Shown here: in pieces, positions 34,502 through 41,775 of the stretch
Layout: every line of letters starts with the position of its first letter
Position numbering within the stretch: the first letter of the stretch is position 1
Origin: an uncultured Clostridia bacterium
GTDB lineage: Bacteria; Bacillota; Clostridia; UBA1212; UBA1255
Assembly (NCBI GenBank): GCA_947625435.1
Contig: CANQOI010000013.1
Span: 1 to 44,212, forward strand
Direction of reading: 5' to 3'
Length of the DNA stretch: 44,212 bases
Notes under the pieces: generated by a model
Told to the model about the DNA's origin: nothing
Seen by the model: only the letters and a program-made list of their open reading frames with translations
Database searches by the model: none
Program-made: the position numbers and the translations under genes

Positions 34502-35431
34502 CTAAAAGCCTCCCATTAATCTTTTGTTAAGCCTGACTTTATTTTGTGCATCCTCGTCAAGCCCGGCGTAGAATTTCTCACGGAATGAATCCTTTAATCG
34601 ATCCTTAAAATCAATTGTCCATGTACGTCTCTCACTGTCGCATAATCCGTATGTGTTTAACAGTTCCGACGCTTTTTGAGATACAAATTTATCCATAAAA
34701 GGAAGCAGAGCGGCATCCTGCATAAATTCATGAGTATACCACAGGCAGTAATATACATACGGAGAGGCCTCTGTTTTATTGCACAGTGAAATGAGCTTAT
34801 CCATATTCATTGGGACATTTCGTATATAGTCATTAATTTCACGGAATAAATTGGGATTTAATCCGTTTACTGCCAGAAGATATATTGAATTCATATCCTT
34901 GTAGTGGTGAAGACACAGCGATATGAAAGCCATCTCGGGAGAGAGCTTTTTAAATGAAATGCCAAAAAGCTCTGCTTCAACAGTTTCACTCAGCACCGGA
35001 TTCATATCGCATTCTCCATCATATTCACCCCAGAATATTGATGTATTTATATCAATATTAATAAACATATCAAATTTATGATTGGCTCTTTTTATAAAAG
35101 GCGCGGCCTGATGGCTCTGAGATGTCTGAAATATAAGCTCCTGACGGGTGAAGGGAGTAATTTTATTATTTACAACATGTCCCTGCACAAAACCGTTATT
35201 AAGAAGTACCTCTTTTGCCCTGTCCAAATCCTCACGACGCAAAAGAATATCCAGATCATTTGAAAAACGGGCATATGGATTTCCATATAAATCCTGCGAA
35301 AGCACAGCACCCTTGATAACAGCATAAGGTAACGCGCGAAATGCTTCAAAAAAAGGCGCGGCATACAAAAAACGCTCTTTTGTGAGCAACGCGAAGATAA
35401 AATCATAATCCAAACCGTCAAAATTCGCCAT
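34502..35431 (-). CDS. Nucleotidyltransferase of the NTP_transf_5 type
   Basis: A 309-residue protein of a family common in RiPP and lasso-peptide loci. PYAVIKGAVLSQDLYGNP is followed by the metal-binding Asp pair FSNDLDILLRR (Asp59/Asp61); a central HKFDMFINIDINTSIFW supplies the third acidic position. In lasso-peptide clusters such proteins accompany HPr-kinase-like enzymes and elaborate the phosphate; here an HPr-kinase-like gene is in the same operon, so a similar job on the precursor is plausible. It lies directly after the radical SAM gene, its ATG adjoining that gene's stop. A decayed copy is at 27351. Confidence 0.85.
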   Translation of the reverse strand: MANFDGLDYDFIFALLTKERFLYAAPFFEAFRALPYAVIKGAVLSQDLYGNPYARFSNDLDILLRREDLDRAKEVLLNNGFVQGHVVNNKITPFTRQELIFQTSQSHQAAPFIKRANHKFDMFINIDINTSIFWGEYDGECDMNPVLSETVEAELFGISFKKLSPEMAFISLCLHHYKDMNSIYLLAVNGLNPNLFREINDYIRNVPMNMDKLISLCNKTEASPYVYYCLWYTHEFMQDAALLPFMDKFVSQKASELLNTYGLCDSERRTWTIDFKDRLKDSFREKFYAGLDEDAQNKVRLNKRLMGGF

Positions 35432-36463
35432 TTATTCCGCCTCACTCATAAGTCCCATATCCAGCACCTGAAGCTTGCGGAAGCCGCATGAACCGTCATC
35501 GCCCAAAGGACCGTTATGCCGCATGACAGAAAGCCCCATGCAGCCCCGGTGACAGCTGTGCCGCGCGAGACATTTAAGACAGTCGCCCTGTTTCTTAATA
35601 CGCTCTTTAGCTAAATGTGAAATATCGGCATAACGCGCCGCAAAATGCGCATCATCATCATGTAAAATATTTCCGATAGAATAATCATTGTCATAAAGCA
35701 TTTGGCACGGATAAACAGAGCCGTCACATTTAACAAGTACGGATAAAGCCGTATTTTCATCTGTAAAGGGACATTCCCCGAGACATGCCGGAGGCGGCAC
35801 ATTTTTATTGTATATTTTATTCAGTCTTACTATTGTACGGGTGACATAAAGCTTCTGCTTTGCTGTAAGCTCCAGCGACTCCCAGTCGTCGGAGGCATTT
35901 CCCATTGGATTTATGAGTGAAAAGTCAGGCTCGCATCCCATTGATATGGCAAGCCTGTAATATTCCTCCAGCTTGTCGATATTATGGGATGAGAGAACCA
36001 TTTTCATAGTCGGCGCTTTTGATGTGCCGCCGGCGCAGTTCAGAGACTGCAAAAATGCTATTGCTTTGTCAAAATTCCCGCTTCCGCGTATCGCGGCATT
36101 GCTTTCTTCATCGGATCCGTCCAGACTTACCTGAATTCTTAATTGCGGATATGCATTATATGCTTGTACAATATCATACTGCCCGGTTGTACCGTTTGTG
36201 ACAACGCCTACTTCAAGATCGGGTGTTGACAGCAGATATGTCAATATTTCATTAAACTGCGCGTGCAGCGTAGGCTCGCCTCCGGCCAAAGAGACAGATG
36301 AACAGCTAAATTCATTCTTAAGACGGGTTGTTAAATATTTTATGTCATTTAATGATATTTCACTGCGCTGATGGTGACGCCCGGATCGGTTATAGCAGGA
36401 GCGGCAGTCAAGATTGCATATATTGGTTATTTCCAGATATGCGCTTTTTATATTCAGCTGCAC
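35432..36463 (-). CDS. Radical SAM/SPASM peptide-modifying enzyme
   Basis: A 343-residue radical SAM protein. The [4Fe-4S]-SAM cluster motif CNLDCRSC lies at Cys16, Cys20 and Cys23, followed by the SAM-binding SLAGGEPTLH. The C-terminal SPASM-type region is rich in cysteines (CLGECPF, KCDGSVYPCQM, DCLKCLARHSCHRGC, CGF), fit for auxiliary clusters as in sactipeptide, ranthipeptide and epimerase-type maturases. It probably modifies the core of the precursor at 38113, perhaps at its two cysteines (inference). Its start overlaps the peptidase-PqqD gene by 10 bases, and its stop adjoins the nucleotidyltransferase gene. Confidence 0.92.
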   Translation of the reverse strand: MQLNIKSAYLEITNICNLDCRSCYNRSGRHHQRSEISLNDIKYLTTRLKNEFSCSSVSLAGGEPTLHAQFNEILTYLLSTPDLEVGVVTNGTTGQYDIVQAYNAYPQLRIQVSLDGSDEESNAAIRGSGNFDKAIAFLQSLNCAGGTSKAPTMKMVLSSHNIDKLEEYYRLAISMGCEPDFSLINPMGNASDDWESLELTAKQKLYVTRTIVRLNKIYNKNVPPPACLGECPFTDENTALSVLVKCDGSVYPCQMLYDNDYSIGNILHDDDAHFAARYADISHLAKERIKKQGDCLKCLARHSCHRGCMGLSVMRHNGPLGDDGSCGFRKLQVLDMGLMSEAE

Positions 36464-37251
36464 AAAATCACCTTTTTCTGTATCAGCTCATCCAGAAATT
36501 CCTGTACGTCACGCGTTATTTCAGCCCGAACTTTGCTATCGGGTACATCGATATCAGTCATGTCCTTGCAATATATTTCATACAGCTTTTGCATAAGTAA
36601 ATCTTCTGATATTTCACTTTTCAGCATATCAAGTATGACCTTGCCTGTATTGTCAATATAATGTATATCGCCGCTTTCAGTATCATAAACAGCCATATTG
36701 TCATCATCAATTTCCAGAATTTCTGCTTCCGGATTTATTCTATATCGCTGAAGCGGCCTTAAATATGTATTTCTGTAGCTTATATATTCCGGCGTCATTA
36801 CGGTTTCGGCGGCATTATACTTACAGCGTCTGAAAGCGCGGTTTACTGAATATGAATCATGTATGAAAGCATTGCTTCTGTGAGGGTCATTTTCAAGTAT
36901 GACAGCGCCTATAATCTGCTCTATGCCGATATCTTCTAAACGAAATGAATTGTCTCCCTTGCAATAGAAGCGTTCATTTTCAAACTTAAGAAGGCGGTGT
37001 ACGAGTATTTCACCCTGCTTATATATAAATACTAATATATCTCCCGGCTCATATTTATCTTTAGCAATTGCCGATATGGTATCTCCGTGATTAAGAACAG
37101 GGAGCATACTGGTGCCTGATACTGTAAGCTCAAAAGGCCTTCGTATTTTGGCTCTCAGCAATATTGCTTCTACTGCATCTGCTGCTCCTATTTTATCTGC
37201 TGCTTCGCGGCTGTGGTTATTGCTTTGTATATCCATTCGGGTCACATCCAT
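36454..37251 (-). CDS. SipW/S26-like peptidase fused to a PqqD-type leader-binding domain
   Basis: A 265-residue two-domain protein. Residues about 40-120 form an S24/S26 peptidase-like core with Ser48 in VSGTSMLPVL, His85 in ILVHRLL and FYCKGDNSF, the Ser-His arrangement of SipW/Sec11-like signal peptidases. No transmembrane helix is visible, so it may act in the cytoplasm. Residues about 175-265 (AVYDTESGDIHYIDNTGKVI, then the helices up to EFLDELIQKKVIL) match the PqqD/RiPP recognition element. It may bind the precursor leader and cut it. The fusion joins two steps usually done by separate proteins. No clear ribosome site precedes either candidate ATG. Confidence 0.85.
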   Translation of the reverse strand: MDVTRMDIQSNNHSREAADKIGAADAVEAILLRAKIRRPFELTVSGTSMLPVLNHGDTISAIAKDKYEPGDILVFIYKQGEILVHRLLKFENERFYCKGDNSFRLEDIGIEQIIGAVILENDPHRSNAFIHDSYSVNRAFRRCKYNAAETVMTPEYISYRNTYLRPLQRYRINPEAEILEIDDDNMAVYDTESGDIHYIDNTGKVILDMLKSEISEDLLMQKLYEIYCKDMTDIDVPDSKVRAEITRDVQEFLDELIQKKVILCS

Positions 37252-37260
37252 GTGTAGATT

Positions 37261-38106
37261 TTACATAATATTATTTAACAAATCCGCTATATAGCGCATA
37301 TCTGAGTAAATAAGACGAAAGCAATGCTCCGCTGAATGAATTGCGTATTTCATACGGCTTATGTCAACTGCATCAGGCGAGCAGAGAGACGACATCAGCA
37401 GCTGTATAGCTTCCGATTTATCTATATGGCGGCAGGCATTATAGTTTCGATTGCAGTCATTATCGTTCTGAATTCTTTCAATAAAGTATATATTACCTAT
37501 GGGAAGCGCAGTATGTACTGTGTTATCCGGCATATAGACTATGCGTTCAATGTCTTCTATATTGATTTCTGTTCCGCTGATCGTGCAGCCATACTGTTTA
37601 AGCACGGGTATACTTCCCGGGCGCAGACAGACAGGCGAGAGATTAGGCAGCACAGAATCTGTATTCATATCTATTATGATGCTGTCATCGTTAATATATG
37701 AAAATCCCTGCGCTGCAAGATATGCTGTCAGTGTAGTTTTTCCCTGCCCGGTGGGGGCGAGAAACAGATATGCTTTGCCGCCTGCTTCCACGGCTCCGCC
37801 GTGCAGAGGAAAAATGTTTGTAGCATAATCCGATTCTTCGAAAAGAATATTTGTGACTGCCTGCACGGGCGTGTCCGTCATAATTGTGCGCTCCTTGCAG
37901 CGAACGCGGTAATGGTTACATGTGCGGTTATTCACATAATCCTTTATTTGCTCAATAGAAATATATACCGATTTCGGCGGCAAGGAGTCATACGATTGTG
38001 CGATGGCTTTCCCATACAATATAGCAAGTGCGTCTAATATGTGAATATCATCAGCTGAAATTATATACGGATGCACATGACCGGGATGAGAAAGCATAAG
38101 ATACAT
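37261..38106 (-). CDS. HPr kinase-like protein
   Basis: A 281-residue P-loop kinase related to the C-terminal domain of HprK. It shows LHGGAVEAGGKAYLFL, the Walker A motif APTGQGKTT (about 117-125) and the acidic YINDDSIII (Asp140/Asp141). The N-terminal domain of true HprK is absent, and no HPr gene is near. Homologues in paeninodin-like lasso clusters phosphorylate a peptide Ser. Here the precursor at 38113, 6 bases upstream, is the likely substrate. No Shine-Dalgarno sequence precedes the start, suggesting translation coupled to, and lower than, that of the precursor. Confidence 0.85.
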   Translation of the reverse strand: MYLMLSHPGHVHPYIISADDIHILDALAILYGKAIAQSYDSLPPKSVYISIEQIKDYVNNRTCNHYRVRCKERTIMTDTPVQAVTNILFEESDYATNIFPLHGGAVEAGGKAYLFLAPTGQGKTTLTAYLAAQGFSYINDDSIIIDMNTDSVLPNLSPVCLRPGSIPVLKQYGCTISGTEINIEDIERIVYMPDNTVHTALPIGNIYFIERIQNDNDCNRNYNACRHIDKSEAIQLLMSSLCSPDAVDISRMKYAIHSAEHCFRLIYSDMRYIADLLNNIM

Positions 38107-38112
38107 AGGTTT

Positions 38113-38262
38113 TTATCTACGGTTAAACAGACAAGGCTCCTCTTCATAATAGACCGAACACGCTGCTGCGCTTATTTTAGCTTTTAATTCCTGTGCCGAT
38201 ACTGTCTTCACTTTGGGTTTGGACCATGTTTGTTCCTTTTTGTTCCCGGTTTGTTTTTTCAT
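38113..38262 (-). CDS. RiPP precursor peptide (49 residues)
   Basis: A small gene behind AGGAGG at a 7-base spacing. The leader runs MKKQTGNKKEQTW (1-13), then SKPKVKTVSAQELKAKI (14-30). W13-x-x-P-x-V resembles the YxxPxL motif by which PqqD-type proteins recognise lasso leaders. The likely core is SAAACSVYYEEEPCLFNRR (31-49), with Cys35, Cys44, two Tyr, three Glu and Ser36 as possible modification sites. There is no Gly-Gly cleavage site, fitting a separate peptidase. It lies immediately before the kinase, peptidase-RRE and radical SAM genes. Its first 86 bases overlap, in another frame, the end of the ArsR-like gene. Confidence 0.82.
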   Translation of the reverse strand: MKKQTGNKKEQTWSKPKVKTVSAQELKAKISAAACSVYYEEEPCLFNRR

Positions 38263-39298
38263 AATCGATTCCTCCTAATTTGTTATTTATAATATTAAAG
38301 GCTCTTATAAGTATCTCATAATTGATCTTATAGAAAATATTCAATCCTTTTCTCTTTGAAATGTAAAGAATATTATTTTCATAAAGTACATCTATATGAC
38401 GAAGTACGGTCGCTACCGGCTGATCAACTATTTTGGCAGCCATTGTAGCGGTAAGCTCCTTATGTTCGGTTAATGCCTGAAGTACCGAAAGGCGAGTATC
38501 ATTGCCGAGTGCAATAAAAAAGTGCCTCAGGTTAATACTGTCTTCATCTGTTTTTGATTTTAAATAATTTTCATAAAATACACCGAAAAGCACTTCCGTA
38601 TATTCATTTTTACTAATACTTCTAATAATATACGGATTCAGCAAAGAAACTGCAAAATGAGTTTTATCATAAGCCTCTGTCAGATCATGCCGGAGTATAT
38701 CGCTGTACAGCTGTAAAGTCTGTTCGGACGTGACAGAATCGGCAGCTTTTCTCAATTCGTCTGCATATGCCGCATGCAGGTTGTTTACTTCAATATATAT
38801 TTCACGAAGATGGTGTACAAGCAGTGCAACAGCGTAGCTGAGATTACCTGCCAGAAATGATATGTGGAGCTTTTGGCTGTCGGGAAGCATGGAGCTTTCC
38901 AACGCCTGCATAAGAGTATCCGGCGATGCAACCAAAGATGATGACGATGAATCATTTATTTTATCTGAAAGCAGATAATTAACAGTCATATTATATAAGT
39001 CATTCGAACTTGCAGTGATTTTTATAAGGAAGCTGTCAAATGTATCGCTAATGAAATTCACGTGTCTGAAAAAGAACGATGTCATCGCACACGGCAAGCT
39101 TTCGCGGGTGATAAAAAAGGGTTCAAGTATTGTCGGCAAAGAAGAAACCTTCTCGTTGATTTTTTTATAACAGTTATCGGCAAAGCAAAACAGTGAATTG
39201 TTCGTAGGAATTATATTATCCAAAGTATTATGATTAAAGTACTCGACACAATAAAAAATTGTATCATATATTTTGCCGATATCTTCATGCAATTCCAT
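38177..39298 (-). CDS. ArsR-like transcription regulator with large N-terminal domain
   Basis: A 373-residue protein. About 270 N-terminal residues are of unrecognised, mostly helical type. The C-terminal winged helix reads RHFFIALGNDTRLSVLQALT, then ATMAAKIVDQPVATVLRHID and ILYISKRKG, an ArsR-like DNA-binding domain. The ATG at 39298 has AGG eight bases upstream; a GTG at 39307 is the alternative. The last about 28 codons, after the ribosome site of the precursor (translated here as LGGIDYE), overlap the precursor gene and may not be functionally important. It is first gene of the operon and probably regulates it and the divergent exporter genes. Confidence 0.8.
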   Translation of the reverse strand: MELHEDIGKIYDTIFYCVEYFNHNTLDNIIPTNNSLFCFADNCYKKINEKVSSLPTILEPFFITRESLPCAMTSFFFRHVNFISDTFDSFLIKITASSNDLYNMTVNYLLSDKINDSSSSSLVASPDTLMQALESSMLPDSQKLHISFLAGNLSYAVALLVHHLREIYIEVNNLHAAYADELRKAADSVTSEQTLQLYSDILRHDLTEAYDKTHFAVSLLNPYIIRSISKNEYTEVLFGVFYENYLKSKTDEDSINLRHFFIALGNDTRLSVLQALTEHKELTATMAAKIVDQPVATVLRHIDVLYENNILYISKRKGLNIFYKINYEILIRAFNIINNKLGGIDYEKTNREQKGTNMVQTQSEDSIGTGIKS

Positions 39299-39307
39299 AT
39301 TGTACAC

Positions 39308-39842
39308 CTGCCAATTATAGCTTATATTTCAACTTGGATATTCAATCTTAAACATCATATATGCTATCAAATAATGATAATTATGTCAACAGTAAGTTTA
39401 AATATATACTGTGTATAAGGCAGAATATAAAAGGAATAACTATAATAAATTGCATAATACGCAAACTTAAAGTCACAAAGAGTGTGAATAATTATAATGA
39501 TATATACTAAGAAATTTACGATTGCCGCCCATGCAAAGATTATACATAAGCATATAATATTATTTTGTAAGCAAAACTGATGAGGACAGGCAAAAGATGC
39601 AAGAGTGAAAAAAACATATTTTATTATTAAATGATAGCAACAAAAAATATATAATAAAAAATGATAAAAACATATTGACAGGATTATATATGTATGTTAC
39701 TATGCTAACATCTTTCGTACTTATATTACTAAATGTGACAGTATCCGTGTCTGAGTTTAGCTTAGAGGTACAATTTAAAAGAAAAAACTTTTCGAGAATT
39801 ATTTAATGAAGTAGGGTGAAAAGATAAAAGGAGGGATGGCAA
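39308..39842. other. AT-rich divergent control region
   Basis: Gap between the regulator gene and the exporter genes. On the minus strand a TATAAT lies near 39316-39321, just upstream of the regulator start. On the plus strand there is one clear promoter (39675-39703). Short frames such as the 27-codon one from about 39498 lack ribosome sites. No copy of the 51-base agr element was found here. Confidence 0.5.
39675..39703 (+). promoter_or_regulatory. Predicted promoter of the exporter operon
   Basis: TTGACA (39675-39680), a 17-base spacer and TACTAT (39698-39703). It leaves a leader of about 240 bases before the first exporter gene, containing two tiny overlapping frames. Confidence 0.5.
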
Positions 39843-39865
39843 GTGAGCAATAGTCTGGAAACCGG

Positions 39866-39955
39866 ATGAAACAAATAGTGTTTAGCACTTTGTATACGAG
39901 TCTGACAGGAATTTATAGCCTAAGAGATATATTCGACAAGGAGAATGTTTTGTGA
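39866..39955 (+). CDS. Possible 29-residue peptide coupled to the exporter gene
   Basis: An open frame starting MKQIVFSTLYTSLTGIYSLR and ending ENVL. Its ATGA overlaps the stop of an 8-codon frame (39843-39869) that has a strong AGGAGGG site at 39829-39835. Its own end, GTGA, overlaps the exporter start at 39952. This chain suggests translational coupling or a leader peptide. There is no similarity to a known peptide, and it could be chance. Confidence 0.3.
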   Translation: MKQIVFSTLYTSLTGIYSLRDIFDKENVL

Positions 39956-41775
39956 AGAAAAATTTACCTGAGTACTCATTGATCAATAATATTTTATATA
40001 TAATTAAAAAGACATGGAAGTTAGACAAAAAGCTATTATTGGGAAGCATCATTAAGATACCTTTAACTGTTCTCATTCCGTTAGCAACAACATACTTGTC
40101 CAGCGTTGTTGTTAATTTGATAGCCGCAAACGAAACCACAGAAAAAATGGTACTTACCGTAGTCGTTTTTTCTGCTTTACTACTTTTTTTAAATACAGCA
40201 AACAATTATACCGGCATAAAACTATCTTTTCGCTCGTTAGGGGTTAAGTTTTCATTTATAACTCTTTGCAGCAGTAAATCTATGGATTTAGATTACGATA
40301 TAATTGAAAATCCGAATGGACAATTAAAAATGCAAAAAGCATTAAACTCATTAGATGATGACAGCAGCGGAACTCAGCAAATATTTGGGCAAATAGTTAA
40401 TATAGTTTCAAATTTTCTTGGCTTGCTGTCGTATACTGTTATATTGCTGCAATTGAATATCTGGATAGTGCTGGTATTGTTCGTAATAACACTTATTATT
40501 TATTTTTTAAACCAAAAAAACAATCTGTGGATTCATAATCATAAGGAAGAATGGATCTCATTAGATAGAAAAATAAAGTACATTAACACCAAGATTTCTT
40601 CGTACGAATTTGCAAAAGATGTCAGAATATATAATATGATGAAAAAATGGTTTGACCCGTTGCAGAATTCTTTAACACAAAAACGTATGCTTTGGTGCAA
40701 TAAAGTGGAAAGGCGAAGCAGAATCATCAGCTTCTTTTCAGCGTTCCTTACTATGATAAGAGAGTGCTGTGTATATTTTACTTTAATTCACATGGCGCTG
40801 AAAGATGGCTTGTCTGCTGCGGAATTTGTATTATATACCGGTCTGGTTTCGCAATATTCCAATTGGCTATTAGGAATAGTTAATTCATATAACGTGCTGC
40901 AAGTATACAGTTTGCAAATATGCGATTTGCGTAGCTTTCTCGAATTGCAAAATAGAACAAATCGCGGAAGCGGAATTCCGGTCCCAGATAGTTCGCCCGA
41001 AATATCATTTGAAAATGTTTCTTATAAATATCCGGAAAGTGACAGATACGTTTTAAAAAATTTGAATTTCAAAATAGCAAAAGGCGAAAAAATAGCATTA
41101 GTTGGTTATAACGGCGCAGGAAAAACAACGCTTATTAAACTTTTATGCGGTTTATACCATCCGACGAATGGCATTATCAAAATTAATGGTCATGAAATAT
41201 CCGAATACAATATACATGAATTTCACTCGATCATAGCTGTAGTTTTTCAAGACATTTATTTTCTACCGACATCAATCGCGAAAAATATTTCACTTTGCAG
41301 CAATGAGAATATTGACAGTACTTTACTGCATAAAGTTTGTGCGCAATCCGGATTAGACAGTAAAATCGAAACTTTAGAGCAAAAAGAAAATACATATTTA
41401 ATTAAAAGCGTAAGTGAAAACGCGACTGATTTTTCTGGCGGAGAAAAGCAAAAGTTAGCTTTGGCAAGAGCGCTGTATAAGCGCGGCAATATTGTGATTC
41501 TTGACGAACCAACTGCCGCGCTTGATGCAATCGCAGAAAATGAAATGTATAAGAAATATAATGAATTAACAGGAGATACAACATCAATATTTATATCTCA
41601 CCGATTGTCGAGCACCCGATTTTGTGATCGTATTCTATTTTTGGAAAATGGCGAAATTGTAGAAACAGGAACGCATGATCAATTAATCAAGTCAGATGGC
41701 AAATACGCTCATATGTTTCATATACAAAGCCATTATTATCAGGAGGCTTATCACGATGAAAACACTGAAGCATAA
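39952..41775 (+). CDS. ABC exporter half-transporter 1
   Basis: A 607-residue protein with six transmembrane helices (about 1-330) and a C-terminal ATPase domain: Walker A GYNGAGKTT (near 384), signature FSGGEKQK (near 494) and Walker B IVILDEPTAALD. It lacks an N-terminal C39 peptidase domain, so leader removal must be done by another protein. The GTG at 39952 follows AAGGAG (39938-39943). It overlaps the second half-transporter by 20 bases; the two probably form a heterodimer that exports the modified peptide of the divergent operon (inference from position). Confidence 0.9.
   Translation: MKKNLPEYSLINNILYIIKKTWKLDKKLLLGSIIKIPLTVLIPLATTYLSSVVVNLIAANETTEKMVLTVVVFSALLLFLNTANNYTGIKLSFRSLGVKFSFITLCSSKSMDLDYDIIENPNGQLKMQKALNSLDDDSSGTQQIFGQIVNIVSNFLGLLSYTVILLQLNIWIVLVLFVITLIIYFLNQKNNLWIHNHKEEWISLDRKIKYINTKISSYEFAKDVRIYNMMKKWFDPLQNSLTQKRMLWCNKVERRSRIISFFSAFLTMIRECCVYFTLIHMALKDGLSAAEFVLYTGLVSQYSNWLLGIVNSYNVLQVYSLQICDLRSFLELQNRTNRGSGIPVPDSSPEISFENVSYKYPESDRYVLKNLNFKIAKGEKIALVGYNGAGKTTLIKLLCGLYHPTNGIIKINGHEISEYNIHEFHSIIAVVFQDIYFLPTSIAKNISLCSNENIDSTLLHKVCAQSGLDSKIETLEQKENTYLIKSVSENATDFSGGEKQKLALARALYKRGNIVILDEPTAALDAIAENEMYKKYNELTGDTTSIFISHRLSSTRFCDRILFLENGEIVETGTHDQLIKSDGKYAHMFHIQSHYYQEAYHDENTEA

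Noticed and set aside
32660-38262. Ordinary lasso-peptide cluster
   Set aside because: No asparagine-synthetase-like cyclase and no B2 transglutaminase-like protease in the window; a radical SAM enzyme and an S26-like fusion are present instead.
39498-39581. Second precursor peptide in the divergent control region (27-codon frame)
   Set aside because: No ribosome site and no leader-like motif; AT-rich chance frame.
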